A stretch of 41,583 bases of DNA from Sulfuricella sp. (GCA_018336195.1 JAGXQV010000059.1:1-41583); one strand, 5' to 3'; positions 27,325 to 36,028 are shown, counted from the stretch's first letter. The notes: generated by a model from the sequence alone, not told the origin. Numbers and translations: made by a program.

Positions 27325-28866
27325 ATGGCTTTCATCTCGAACATCGGCATCGCATTTCAGGACGTTGCCGATCAGTATGAAAAGCGCATCGCCCTGTTTT
27401 ACCCAGCTTCCGGCGAGCGTGTCACCTATGGCGAACTGAATCTGCTGGCAGACCGCATTGCCGGTATTTTATGGGCAAAGCACCTTCGTCCAAGCCAGGT
27501 AGCGGCCATATTCCACGACAAATCGCCTGCGGCATTTGCGACGATGCTGGCTTGTCTGCGATTGGGCATCGTCTACACCAACCTTGACCCACAAAGCCCT
27601 TGGGAACGGTTGCGAAAGGTTCTCGGCACTTGCCGCCCGAGCCTGATAATCAACGCTTTTCCTGAAATGCCTTTTGCGATCGAGTTGGAAGCCGGAGGGT
27701 TCAGGGAAACCTTGCACCTGCGCGAAATGTCCGAATTGCCGGCGGATGAGCCGCTCCCGGATTACCGCGCCGTCAGCGGCGGAGCACCCGCCTACATCAT
27801 GTTCACCTCCGGTTCGACAGGCGTACCCAAAGGTGCGGTCATGTCCCACGTAAACCTGTTGTGGTTTATCGCCTGGGCAAAAGAACGTTTCGTCATCACC
27901 CCCGATGATGTGCTGACCAACGTCAATCCGATATTTTTCGATAATTCGGTTTTTGACTTCTACTCGGCCATTTTCTCTGGGGCAACGCTGGTTCCCTTTA
28001 GCGCGGAACAAGTCCGCGAACCGCGCCAACTCATTCGGTACGTCGCCGATGCGGGTTGCACTATCTGGTTCTCCGTGCCGTCACTACTCGTTTATCTACT
28101 GGCCACGCGTGCTCTGGCAGCCGCAGATTTATCGGCGATTCGAAAAATTGTTTTTGGTGGCGAAGGATTCCCCAAACCCAAACTGCGTCAGCTCTACGAT
28201 ATGTTCAGTACAGGTGCAGAATTGGAAAACGTATACGGCCCAACGGAATGCACCTGTATCTGCTCCGCTCACACCATCAGTGCGGTCGATTTCGAAGACA
28301 TGCAAAGCCTCGCCCCGCTGGGTCTGCTAGCGCAAAATTTCGATTTTGAAATCCTACCCTTAGACGACACTGACCCGAACTTTGGTGAGTTATTCCTGCG
28401 CGGGCCGCAGGTAGGGCTTGGTTATTACAACGACCCTGATCGCACAGCGAAGGTTTTCGTTCAAAACCCGCACCATACGTTCTACGCGGATGTCGGCTAC
28501 CGCACTGGCGACCTAGTGCGCAGGGATGCGTACGGTCGGCTGCATTTCAAGGGACGCGTAGATTTCCAAATCAAACACATGGGTTACCGTATCGAACTGG
28601 AAGAAATCGAGGCCGCGCTCAACACCTTCCCCGCCATCAAGGAATGCGCGGTCATCTACCAGGAACTTGGTGCGGGGCTGGGGCAAATTCTCGCCTTCGT
28701 CGCTGTTGGCTCCCCTGTAACGACTGAGGCGTTGCTGCGTCAAATCGCTGCCATCGTGCCGTCCTACATGGTTCCTCGCAGAGTGATCGTTATGGATTCT
28801 CTACCAAAAAGTGCAAACGGCAAGACGGACAGATCCTCACTTCAAGCGCTTTGTCTTTCCAATTAG
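27325..28866 (+). CDS. AMP-forming acyl/amino-acid ligase (DltA-like adenylation enzyme)
   Basis: A 513-aa stand-alone adenylation enzyme. It has the P-loop FTSGSTGVPKGAV at ~155-170, NVNPIFFDNSVFDFYSA, the YGPTE motif (ENVYGPTECT), YRTGDLVRRDAYGRLHFKGR and the hinge. The C-terminal catalytic Lys is in SANGKTDR near residue 500. The frame resembles D-alanine-carrier ligase DltA and NRPS adenylation domains more than acetyl-CoA synthetases. It would activate a small acid or amino acid and load it on the ACP encoded two genes upstream. No CoA-specific context is present. It is the last gene of the island, ending ~60 bp before an IS remnant. Confidence 0.9.
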   Translation: MAFISNIGIAFQDVADQYEKRIALFYPASGERVTYGELNLLADRIAGILWAKHLRPSQVAAIFHDKSPAAFATMLACLRLGIVYTNLDPQSPWERLRKVLGTCRPSLIINAFPEMPFAIELEAGGFRETLHLREMSELPADEPLPDYRAVSGGAPAYIMFTSGSTGVPKGAVMSHVNLLWFIAWAKERFVITPDDVLTNVNPIFFDNSVFDFYSAIFSGATLVPFSAEQVREPRQLIRYVADAGCTIWFSVPSLLVYLLATRALAAADLSAIRKIVFGGEGFPKPKLRQLYDMFSTGAELENVYGPTECTCICSAHTISAVDFEDMQSLAPLGLLAQNFDFEILPLDDTDPNFGELFLRGPQVGLGYYNDPDRTAKVFVQNPHHTFYADVGYRTGDLVRRDAYGRLHFKGRVDFQIKHMGYRIELEEIEAALNTFPAIKECAVIYQELGAGLGQILAFVAVGSPVTTEALLRQIAAIVPSYMVPRRVIVMDSLPKSANGKTDRSSLQALCLSN

Positions 28867-28928
28867 CGATAAATTGCGCCGAGATGACGGGCATAAGACT
28901 GTTTTGATTTCTCGCCGCGCAATGCTGA

Positions 28929-29195
28929 GGGAACCTCTGATTAATGAGCCGATTTTTCGCTGATTTGGTTTTCAAACCAAATTTTCGGGAAGAATCGGGA
29001 TGTTTCTATCTGTAATTCATCGTATTCCGTGCCATTGCTGGCGATTTTTCATGCTGTTGTCAGTTGACGGGCGGATTTTTCCTGTATCGCCAATAGGCTT
29101 CGTCTGACCAGATACAGATTGGTCAAGGCAAACAGCGTCATGACCTGAGCGGCATTTTTCATCGATGTGCTGACGAACGGCCCCTTTGCCACCAC
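28929..29195 (-). mobile_element. IS5-like element remnant with transposase C-terminus
   Basis: The - strand encodes a transposase tail, KNAAQVMTLFALTNLYLVRR continuing to SARQLTTA and a stop at 29049. It resembles IS5-family C-termini (LFALSNLWMVRR). The lower edge at ~28929 carries GGAACCTCTGATTAATGAGCC, which looks like an IS end. The catalytic DDE core is missing. The remnant occupies most of the ~400-bp gap between the acyl ligase gene and the FitA-like antitoxin, and forms the right-hand scar of the glycan island. Confidence 0.72.
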
Positions 29196-29270
29196 ATTAC
29201 AACATCGCGCAAACTGCCATCAACCGCCCTATAATGCAATCATTGATATTTATTTCGATTGGTGAAAGCA

Positions 29271-29510
29271 ATGGCATCCGTCACTGTCCGCAATATCCCC
29301 GATGAAACGCACCGCGCCTTGCGTGTGCGTGCCGCCCTGCACGGCATCAGCACCGAGGCCGAAATCCGGGCGATTCTCGAAAATGCCGTTCGGCCCGAGG
29401 GCCGGATCAAACTCGGTTCCTTGCTGGCCGAAATTGGCCGCGAATTGGGCGGCGTCGATCTTGAGATCGAACGCGACAAAACATCGTCCGAGCCGGTGAG
29501 CTTTGAATGA
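29271..29510 (+). CDS. FitA-type ribbon-helix-helix antitoxin
   Basis: A 79-aa protein from ATG 29271; a TTG 12 bases upstream is less likely. The N-terminal ribbon-helix-helix domain is VTVRNIPDETHRALRVRAAL followed by GISTEAEIRAIL, very typical of FitA/StbC-like antitoxins. A C-terminal tail (LAEIGRELGGVDLEI) would bind the toxin. A TATAAT at 29230-29235, close to the IS scar, may be its -10 box. Overlap with the toxin gene (ATGA) ensures coupled synthesis. Confidence 0.9.
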   Translation: MASVTVRNIPDETHRALRVRAALHGISTEAEIRAILENAVRPEGRIKLGSLLAEIGRELGGVDLEIERDKTSSEPVSFE

Positions 29511-29935
29511 TCCTGCTCGATACCAACGTCATTTCCGAGCCGTTAAAGGCGTCTGGAGATTTGAACGTGCTGGCCTGGATCGACGCGCAGATTATCGAAA
29601 CGCTGTATCTCTCGACCATTAGCCTTGCGGAATTGCGTTTCGGCGTCGCGGTGCTGCCCGATGGCAAACGCCGGGAGGCGCTTCATGCCAGTCTTGAGCA
29701 GCGCGTTTTGCCGTTGTTCGCGGGTCGCGTCCTATCCTTCGATGCCCCGGCGTCGCAAGCCTACGCAACGCTGCGTGCCCACGCTCGCGCCGCTGGACTG
29801 GCCATTGCACCCGCAGACGGTTATATCGCTGCGATAGCAGCGACGCATGGTTTGGCGATAGCCACGCGCGACACCTCGCCTTTCGAGGCTGCCGGCCTGG
29901 TAGTCATCAACCCATGGGCATGGAAGGCACATTGA
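29507..29935 (+). CDS. FitB/VapC-type PIN-domain toxin
   Basis: A 142-aa PIN ribonuclease. It shows the N-terminal acidic MILLDTNVISEPLK (Asp 5), Glu in STISLAELRFGV, Asp in IAPADGYIAAIAA and Asp in IATRDTSPFEAAGL, all four positions of the active site. The wording LDTNVISE...W is the FitB subtype. The pair resembles plasmid and IS-associated toxin-antitoxin modules, and it lies right next to an IS5-like scar. A perfect 12-bp palindrome, CCCGCATGCGGG, follows the stop codon at 29938. Confidence 0.92.
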   Translation: MILLDTNVISEPLKASGDLNVLAWIDAQIIETLYLSTISLAELRFGVAVLPDGKRREALHASLEQRVLPLFAGRVLSFDAPASQAYATLRAHARAAGLAIAPADGYIAAIAATHGLAIATRDTSPFEAAGLVVINPWAWKAH

Positions 29936-30000
29936 TGCCCGCATGCGGGAACTGAGCCTTACGAGGGTGGGTACAAAAAGCCGTGTCCACCCTTCTACAA

Positions 30001-30888
30001 CTACTGCTTTTCCCCCTGCCCTTCCAGCCGCCCGGAAAATACCGTTGCCGCGACGATCAGCGCGCCGCCCAGCCATTCGCGCGGCCCCAGGGTTTCGCTG
30101 GCGAGGAACCACGACGAAACCGCCGCCACCACCAGTTCGAAGAGGAAGATCACGATGGCCTGATTGGCCGGGGTGTGGCTGAGGCCGTATTGCACCGTCA
30201 CCGTCACCAGGAACATCACCACCCCCACGCCCACCAGCATCAACCAGCCGGTGAGCGGAAAGCCGCGTAGGATGGCGGCTTCCGCCGGGTGCAGCAGCAC
30301 TGCCAGCAGCGACAGGAAGGACACCCCCGCCCACACGCCCAACGATTTCAGATCAATGGGAATCTCGCAGCCGCGCCGCGACAGGACGTTGGTGGCGGCG
30401 AACATCATCCCCGCCGACAAGGCCAGCCATTCGGCAATACTGGCCGGCAGGGGCACGCCCAGGCTGGGCTGCCACAACATCACCAGCGCCCCGCAAAAGG
30501 CCATCCCCATCACCAGCCAGCCGTAGGCGTTGGGCCGCTCGCCCAGCAGCACCCGCGCCAGGATCACCGTCCACAGCGGCGAGAGATAAAACAGCAGCAA
30601 CACCCGCATCACTTCGCCGTGGAGGATGGCCAGCACGTAGGCCAGGTTGGTCCAGCCGGCGGTGAGGCCGATGGCGATCAACATGCCGCGATATTCGCGC
30701 AAGGCCGCCGGCGACGGGCGAAAAATCAGCCATCCGGCCAGCAGGGGAATCAGATAGGTGACCAAGCTCGACAGCCCGCCGGAAACCCCGGCTTGTTCGA
30801 GCAGGCGGTAGGGGTACCAGACCAGTCCCCAGGTGGTTGCGCCGAACAGGAGTGAAGAAACCGCCGCAATTTTCTGTTTGGATGCCAC
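30001..30888 (-). CDS. EamA/DMT-superfamily transporter
   Basis: A 295-aa integral membrane protein with about ten hydrophobic segments in two EamA repeats (first FGATTWGLVWYPYRLLEQAG, second beginning near EWLALSAGMMFAATNVLSRR). The motif LLFYLSPLWTVILARVLLGE before a conserved Glu is characteristic of drug/metabolite exporters. The start is GTG 30888 with AGGCGG five bases upstream. Substrates of such exporters are usually amino acids or metabolites; none can be assigned. It diverges from dapC across only 46 bp, so both promoters overlap. Confidence 0.88.
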   Translation of the reverse strand: MASKQKIAAVSSLLFGATTWGLVWYPYRLLEQAGVSGGLSSLVTYLIPLLAGWLIFRPSPAALREYRGMLIAIGLTAGWTNLAYVLAILHGEVMRVLLLFYLSPLWTVILARVLLGERPNAYGWLVMGMAFCGALVMLWQPSLGVPLPASIAEWLALSAGMMFAATNVLSRRGCEIPIDLKSLGVWAGVSFLSLLAVLLHPAEAAILRGFPLTGWLMLVGVGVVMFLVTVTVQYGLSHTPANQAIVIFLFELVVAAVSSWFLASETLGPREWLGGALIVAATVFSGRLEGQGEKQ

Positions 30889-30934
30889 TCAATCCGCCTT
30901 ATAATTTCAAACTTTTCGACTCGCGAAACCTCGC

Positions 30935-32128
30935 ATGAACCCCAACCTCGAACGCCTGCAAACCTACCCGTTCCAGAAACTGCGTACTCTCTTCCAAGGC
31001 ATCACCCCCAACCCGGCGCTGAAACACATCAATCTGTCGATCGGCGAACCCAAGCACGCCACGCCGGAACTGGTAAAACAGGCGCTCACCGACAATCTCG
31101 GAGGGCTTTCGAATTATCCCACAACCCAGGGTAGCGATGCGTTGCGGCAGGCCATCGGCAATTGGATCAAGCGCCGCTACGGCATTCCGCCGCTCAATCC
31201 CAACACCCAGATTATGCCGGTCAACGGCAGCCGCGAGGCGCTGTTCGCCTTTGCCCAGGCGGTGATCGACACCACCAAGCCCAACCCGGTCGTCATCTCC
31301 CCCAACCCCTTCTACCAAATCTACGAAGGCGCCGCGCTGCTCGCCGGGGCCGAGCCGTATTTCCTCAACACCCTGCCGGAAAACGGCTTCTGCATGGACT
31401 GGGACAGCGTGCCGGAAGCCGTGTGGCAGCGCACCCAACTGGTGTATGCCTGTTCGCCCGGCAACCCCACCGGCAAGGTCATGGACATCGCCGAATGGTC
31501 GCGCCTGTTTGAGCTTTCCGACCAGTATGGGTTCGTCATCGCCGCTGACGAATGCTATTCGGAAATCTATCCGGAAGAGCATATCGCGCCGCTCTCCGCC
31601 TTGCAGGTCGCCCATCAACTGGGCGGCGAGGACTACGGGCGGCTGGTGGTGTTCAACAGCCTGTCGAAGCGTTCCAACGTACCGGGAATGCGCTCCGGCT
31701 TCGTCGCCGGCTGCGAATCGATCCTCGAAAAATTCCTGCTCTACCGCACCTACCACGGCTGCGCCATGAACCCCGCCGTGCAGGCCGCCAGCGCGGCGGC
31801 GTGGAACGACGAGACGCACGTCATCGAAAACCGCCGTCTGTATCGCGAGAAATTCGCCGCCGTCACCGGGGTGCTGGCGCAGGCTTTGCCGGTCAAGCAG
31901 CCGGACGCCTCGTTCTACTATTGGGTGAGAACCCCCATCGCCGATACCGAATTCGCGCAAGGCTTGTATCGCGATTATAATGTGACGGTTCTCCCCGGCA
32001 GCTACTTGGCGCGTGAAGCCCACGGCGTCAATCCGGGGCAAAATTTCATCCGCATCGCCCTGGTGGCCCCGCTCTCCGAGTGCATGGAAGCCGCTGAAAG
32101 AATTCGCCAATTTGTCGCAACGATTTGA
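30935..32128 (+). CDS. dapC: Succinyldiaminopimelate aminotransferase
   Basis: A 397-aa fold-type I aminotransferase. Its N-terminus (NPNLERLQTYPFQKLRTLF) is the typical DapC start in betaproteobacteria. Cofactor motifs are PVNGSREALFAFAQA, SPGNPTGKVM, the Asp of IAADECYSEIY and the Schiff-base Lys of FNSLSKRSNVPGMRSGF. It converts N-succinyl-2-amino-6-ketopimelate to N-succinyl-LL-diaminopimelate for lysine and peptidoglycan. dapD, the preceding enzymatic step, follows 21 bp downstream, confirming the assignment. Confidence 0.95.
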   Translation: MNPNLERLQTYPFQKLRTLFQGITPNPALKHINLSIGEPKHATPELVKQALTDNLGGLSNYPTTQGSDALRQAIGNWIKRRYGIPPLNPNTQIMPVNGSREALFAFAQAVIDTTKPNPVVISPNPFYQIYEGAALLAGAEPYFLNTLPENGFCMDWDSVPEAVWQRTQLVYACSPGNPTGKVMDIAEWSRLFELSDQYGFVIAADECYSEIYPEEHIAPLSALQVAHQLGGEDYGRLVVFNSLSKRSNVPGMRSGFVAGCESILEKFLLYRTYHGCAMNPAVQAASAAAWNDETHVIENRRLYREKFAAVTGVLAQALPVKQPDASFYYWVRTPIADTEFAQGLYRDYNVTVLPGSYLAREAHGVNPGQNFIRIALVAPLSECMEAAERIRQFVATI

Positions 32129-32149
32129 TTAAAATCTCAAGGAAAAATC

Positions 32150-32971
32150 ATGAATGAACTGCAATCCGTCATCGAAGAAGCCTTCGAACGCCGCGCCGAC
32201 ATCACCCCGCGCAACGTCGATGCCAAGCTGAAAGACAGCATCGCCCAGGTCATTGACATGCTCGACCGCGGCCAGATCCGCGTGGCGGAAAAAATCGACG
32301 GCGACTGGGTGACCCACCAGTGGATCAAGAAAGCCGTGCTGCTGTCGTTCCGCATGGAAGACAACTTCTTCATCAAGGGCGGTTTCACCAATTACTTCGA
32401 CAAAGTGCCGTCCAAGTTCGCCGATTACAACTCCAAGGATTTCCGCGACGGCGGCTTCCGCGTGGTGCCCCCGGCGGCAGCCCGTAAAGGCGCCTACATC
32501 GCCCGCAACGTGGTGCTGATGCCCTCCTACGTCAACATCGGCGCCTACATCGACGAAGGCACCATGGTCGACACCTGGGCCACCGTCGGCTCCTGCGCCC
32601 AGATCGGCAAGAACGTTCATTTGAGCGGCGGCGTCGGCATCGGCGGCGTGCTCGAACCGGTGCAAGCCGGCCCTACCATCATCGGCGACAACTGCTTCAT
32701 CGGCGCGCGCTCGGAAGTGGTAGAAGGCGTCATCGTCGAAGATAATTGCGTGATTTCGATGGGCGTCTACATCGGCCAGAGCACCAAGATCTACAACCGC
32801 GAAACCGGCGAAGTCTTCTACGGCCGGGTTCCCGCCGGCTCGGTGGTGGTCAGCGGCAACCTGCCCTCCTCCGACGGAAAATACAGCCTGTATTGCGCGG
32901 TGATCGTCAAGCAGGTGGACGCCAAGACCCGCTCCAAGGTGGGAATCAACGAGTTGTTGCGCGGCATTTAA
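32150..32971 (+). CDS. dapD: Tetrahydrodipicolinate N-succinyltransferase
   Basis: A 273-aa protein of standard length with a clear AAGGA ribosome site. The N-terminal helical domain ([19 protein letters not shown]) precedes a left-handed beta-helix ([40 protein letters not shown]). The family sequence [20 protein letters not shown] contains the succinyl-CoA site. It adds succinate to tetrahydrodipicolinate, committing flux to diaminopimelate. It shares an operon with dapC and is followed by a strong terminator. Confidence 0.97.
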   Translation: MNELQSVIEEAFERRADITPRNVDAKLKDSIAQVIDMLDRGQIRVAEKIDGDWVTHQWIKKAVLLSFRMEDNFFIKGGFTNYFDKVPSKFADYNSKDFRDGGFRVVPPAAARKGAYIARNVVLMPSYVNIGAYIDEGTMVDTWATVGSCAQIGKNVHLSGGVGIGGVLEPVQAGPTIIGDNCFIGARSEVVEGVIVEDNCVISMGVYIGQSTKIYNRETGEVFYGRVPAGSVVVSGNLPSSDGKYSLYCAVIVKQVDAKTRSKVGINELLRGI

Positions 32972-32991
32972 CGCAAGACCGGCACGCCCCA

Positions 32992-33033
32992 AACAAAGGG
33001 GGATATGCGGAAACCCGCATATCCCCCTTTGTT
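32992..33033. terminator. Bidirectional terminator hairpin after dapD
   Basis: A perfect 19-bp inverted repeat (32992-33010 and 33015-33033) with a 4-base AAAC loop. The arm begins AACAAAGGGGGATATGC. It is flanked by A-rich sequence on the left and a T-rich run (TTTGTTATTTG) on the right, so it works for both dapD and the convergent CheX-like gene. It starts 21 bp after the dapD stop. Confidence 0.92.
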
Positions 33034-33048
33034 ATTTGCCGCGGCGAG

Positions 33049-33570
33049 TCAGACAAAATTCAACTCGATATAGAACTCGTCCTCCCCGATATTGACGGGA
33101 AACAAAACCGTCCTGCCGGCATGGAGATGGACGATCTCGTGCCCCTCGCCCATCAGCAATTGCGGGGTATGCATATCGAAGTCATGTCCCTTTTCGGCAA
33201 GGATGCGCTTCGCCCCCCCGACCAGCATGTTGGTCAGTTCTCCGGCAAGGTCCAAGGCGTCATTGCCGACACTGGAAATTTCCTGATCCAGCATCCCCCG
33301 GGAAATCACGCTCACCACCGACAGAGGCAGGGACAATGCCACGCTGCCATGCACGCCGTCGGCATTCATGGCGATCAGCGCCGAAACATCCCCTTTGGCG
33401 AGACTGTCCTCTTTCATGGAAGGGATGCCGGGTTGTATTTTCAAGCGAACCATTGTTGAAAAAATCGTGAACAGAGAATGCAGGAGCGCATTAATCATCA
33501 CGATATCCATATAACCGCCATCCTCAAAAGAGGGAGGCCGATATATCCCTGATCCACGTTGCTGTCCCAT
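33049..33570 (-). CDS. CheX-like chemotaxis phosphatase domain protein
   Basis: A 173-aa protein from ATG 33570, supported by GGGAG seven bases upstream; a later ATG at 33510 has a worse site. The CheX/FliN-related fold is indicated by the alpha-beta pattern IMNADGVHGSVALSLP-like (here LIAMNADGVHGSVALSLPLS) and by DLAGELTNMLVGGAKRIL. That segment is equivalent to the helix carrying the catalytic Glu and Asn of CheX/CheC. Such proteins dephosphorylate CheY or a response regulator. No chemotaxis operon is adjacent, so the partner is unknown. It converges on dapD. Confidence 0.75.
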   Translation of the reverse strand: MGQQRGSGIYRPPSFEDGGYMDIVMINALLHSLFTIFSTMVRLKIQPGIPSMKEDSLAKGDVSALIAMNADGVHGSVALSLPLSVVSVISRGMLDQEISSVGNDALDLAGELTNMLVGGAKRILAEKGHDFDMHTPQLLMGEGHEIVHLHAGRTVLFPVNIGEDEFYIELNFV

Positions 33571-33710
33571 CCTGTTTCTCCCGATCGCCGAATAAGTGAC
33601 GCCGTATCCATGCAGTCAATTCATTCCCCATCCCTGTCACCAAACATCGCTGGAAATGAAGCTATGCCCGCATTGTAGCCAAGTCGGGCGGGCGCGTCTT
33701 GGTTCCTGCC

Positions 33711-33820
33711 ATACCCCTGCGACCACCACTTGGCTTTGCCCGCCGGGCAAGCGCTTGACCTGGACGCAAGTGCCGATGCGTTCGGTCATTTTCTGCACAT
33801 GGGAAATCACCCCGACCTTG
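33711..33820 (-). pseudogene. Diverged copy of the 3' end of sbcC
   Basis: These 110 bp align without gaps to 37957-38066, the last codons of sbcC. I count 9 differences by eye, so about 92% identity. Read on the - strand they encode KVGVISHVQKMTERIGTC and onward to QVVVAGV. The likeness begins exactly at the sbcC stop codon, and weak similarity continues ~20 bp beyond 33820. The stop codon itself is not conserved, and no start or head domain is present. It lies in the 392-bp gap between the CheX-like and Crp-like genes. The rest of that gap (33571-33710 and 33845-33962) shows no gene. Confidence 0.9.
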
Positions 33821-33962
33821 CTGCACGGCGCCTGTCGCCTGATCTATGTTAGAGTTTGCGAGTTGATTATTCGGGCTAAGCGACCGTTGCTCAGCATTTA
33901 GGCATAGTAACCGCAGCATTTTGCATGCCGATGCCAACTCCCTTTTTTTGCGAGGTTCCCGC

Positions 33963-34649
33963 ATGGAAAAGCAGCGATATTTCAACGAAATCGACCTCGT
34001 CCGGCAACTGCCTGAAGACGACCGATTGTTTCTGGAGCGTAACTCCGTCCACCGGCGTTACCCGCACGCAACCATCATTCATGCGCCGGGACACCCTGGC
34101 GCAACGGTGAATTTCGTCCTCGGCGGGCGGGTGAAGATTTACAACCTCTCGGCCTGCGGCAAGGAAATCATCTACCGCTTCTGTACGCCCAACAGCTTTT
34201 TCGGCATTGCCGAAATCTTCGGCGGCGAGGAGCGCGAGGTCTTCGCCGAGGCGGTGGAAGACACCGAGGTGATGACCACCGACAAGAAGCATTTCGAAGA
34301 GCTGATCCTGCGCAATCCGTCGCTCGCCCTGACGGTGATACGCATTCTGGGCAGCAGAATCCGCCAGGCTCACAATGCGATCCAGGGCTTCGTGTTTTGC
34401 GATGCGCGCACCCGTCTCGCCCAGTTGCTGGTCAAGCTCGCCCAGATCAACGGCGCCGAAAATGCCGACGGGACGATCACGCTGCGTAACCGCTTCACCC
34501 ATCAGGAATTGGCCCACATGATCGGCGCCATTCGTCAGACCGTCACCGAAAACCTCAACCACCTCAAGCATCACGGCTACGTCCGCATCGACGGCGAGCG
34601 CATCACGCTGGTCGATCCCGTCCGCCTCGGTGAATTAATCGAAGATTAG
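33963..34649 (+). CDS. Crp/Fnr-family transcription regulator
   Basis: A 228-aa protein from ATG 33963 with GAGG seven bases upstream. An N-terminal cyclic-nucleotide-binding-like beta-barrel (VNFVLGGRVKIYNLSACGKE, FFGIAEIFGGEER) is followed by a long dimer helix. The C-terminal winged helix has a recognition region THQELAHMIGAIRQTVTENL. The canonical RxxS of cAMP-binding Crp is not obvious, and there is no N-terminal Fnr cysteine cluster, so the ligand is unknown. It precedes the sulfotransferase gene and may regulate this small module. Confidence 0.9.
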   Translation: MEKQRYFNEIDLVRQLPEDDRLFLERNSVHRRYPHATIIHAPGHPGATVNFVLGGRVKIYNLSACGKEIIYRFCTPNSFFGIAEIFGGEEREVFAEAVEDTEVMTTDKKHFEELILRNPSLALTVIRILGSRIRQAHNAIQGFVFCDARTRLAQLLVKLAQINGAENADGTITLRNRFTHQELAHMIGAIRQTVTENLNHLKHHGYVRIDGERITLVDPVRLGELIED

Positions 34650-34651
34650 GA

Positions 34652-34672
34652 GCCAATGCCTTGCGCATTGGC
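34652..34672 (+). terminator. Hairpin just after the Crp/Fnr gene
   Basis: A perfect 8-bp stem GCCAATGC / GCATTGGC with a 5-base loop begins 2 bp after the stop codon. No T run follows, so it may be an attenuating or RNA-stabilising hairpin rather than a full terminator. Confidence 0.4.
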
Positions 34673-34752
34673 CGCCATGTCGCCTGGACGACAGAAACAA
34701 GTTGCGCGCGATGCTAGCATCCGGGCACGGTTTCTAAACAAGGAGAACAGAC

Positions 34753-35901
34753 ATGGCGATTGAACTTTCCGAACGGCCGATCTTCGTTATCGGCTACGAA
34801 CGATCCGGCACCACCCTCCTGATGGCCATGCTCGGCTGTCATCCGCGACTGTCTTTCCCCGAGGTGGGATGGCTGTTTCCGCGCATTTACCCGTGGTGCC
34901 ACACCTACGGCGACCTCTCGGTGGATACCAACCTGCGCACGCTGGCGAGCGAAATGCTGTTCGGCCTCAACCAGCCGCTCTGGGGCATGAGCCTGAACCC
35001 CGCAACCGCCGTCGACGAAATCCTCGCCTTGGCGCCGGAACGCAGTTTCGCCGGCATCTACGCCGCCATGCACCAGCGCTACGCCAGGGAATTCGGCAAC
35101 AAGCCGCGCTGGGGCCAAAAGACGCCCAACAATCTTTATTTCGTTCCCCAGATTCTGGAGAACTTTCCCAATGCGCAGTTCATCTTCATCACGCGCGACG
35201 GTCGGGATGCCTGTGCCACCAGCATCGAATCGGCGTTCGGCGCCGGCAACATCTACGGCGCCGCTTACACCTGGAATGCCGCGAACCAGTTCGTGAAACC
35301 GTTCCGGCAGCGTTATGAAGGCACCTCGACGTGGTTCGACGTCAAGTACGAAGAACTGGTGAGCGAACCGGAGCGCGTGCTGGGCGAGGTCTGCGACTTC
35401 CTCGGCGAGGAGTTTGCGCCGGCAATGCTGGAGTTTTTCCGCACGCCTACCGGTGTGGCGCGCGGAAAACAGCGCGACCATGCGCCGCTCGGCCACGCCG
35501 TATCGAGCAAGTATGTGGGCATCTACAAGAATCTGCTGAGCCTGCGCGACCAACAAATCTATGCGGCGGTGGCCGGCGCGACCCACCTGGAAGCCGGTTA
35601 CGAGCTGGATGTCGAAGCGCTGGTCATTTCCGAGCAGGATCGCACCTTGTGGTGGGAATGGGATGGCCGCTATCGTGCCGCGCGGCTTGACGGGCCGGGT
35701 GGACACCTGGTCTTCGAGAGCTATCGGGACTGGCTGGTGGATCAGCGCCAGGTGCGAAAACAAAAAGGCATCTGGTCGGAGCAGAACGCCGACAGCGAAT
35801 TTCCCATCGGGCACCCGGACGAGGAAATCATCGTCGGGTTCCGCGCCTGGCAAAAATGGAAAGCGCATTTCAGCATCAAGCGGCAGTACGACAAGAAGTA
35901 G
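34753..35901 (+). CDS. Sulfotransferase family protein
   Basis: A 382-aa protein with ribosome site AAGGAG. The PAPS-binding motifs are both visible: the 5'-phosphosulfate loop IGYERSGTTLLMAML (~residues 12-26) and the 3'-phosphate motif FIFITRDGRDACATSIES (~140-157). The family moves a sulfuryl group from PAPS to hydroxyl or amino groups of glycans, lipids or small molecules. The C-terminal third (~270-382), rich in Trp and charged residues, is an extension without recognised domain. Its acceptor is unknown; sulfation of a surface glycan is a reasonable guess in this window. Confidence 0.9.
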   Translation: MAIELSERPIFVIGYERSGTTLLMAMLGCHPRLSFPEVGWLFPRIYPWCHTYGDLSVDTNLRTLASEMLFGLNQPLWGMSLNPATAVDEILALAPERSFAGIYAAMHQRYAREFGNKPRWGQKTPNNLYFVPQILENFPNAQFIFITRDGRDACATSIESAFGAGNIYGAAYTWNAANQFVKPFRQRYEGTSTWFDVKYEELVSEPERVLGEVCDFLGEEFAPAMLEFFRTPTGVARGKQRDHAPLGHAVSSKYVGIYKNLLSLRDQQIYAAVAGATHLEAGYELDVEALVISEQDRTLWWEWDGRYRAARLDGPGGHLVFESYRDWLVDQRQVRKQKGIWSEQNADSEFPIGHPDEEIIVGFRAWQKWKAHFSIKRQYDKK

Positions 35902-35908
35902 CGGATCG

Positions 35909-35934
35909 GCGCAGCCGCTTCGTTCCGGCTGCGC
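35909..35934 (+). terminator. Hairpin after the sulfotransferase gene
   Basis: A perfect 9-bp GC-rich stem, GCGCAGCCG / CGGCTGCGC, with an 8-base loop starts 8 bp after the stop. There is no U-rich tail, so termination strength is uncertain. Confidence 0.45.
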
Positions 35935-36028
35935 AACTGTCCGCCAGGCGACATCGGTGTGCCGCCTCGACGACTAGGATGCGTATGGGAAACATTTTTC
36001 CCGACACTCAATTTGGAGGCAATCAATC

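Noticed and set aside
29938..29949. Perfect palindrome CCCGCATGCGGG after the FitB-like gene
   Set aside because: Too short, without a loop or T run, to be called a terminator; no second copy was seen nearby to suggest an operator.
30899..32992. Long - strand frames opposite dapC and dapD
   Set aside because: Antisense shadows of conserved enzymes; no motifs, and they would cross the divergent promoter region.
34714..35868. A 384-codon - strand frame opposite the sulfotransferase
   Set aside because: The + strand gene has both PAPS motifs and a good ribosome site; the opposite frame has none.
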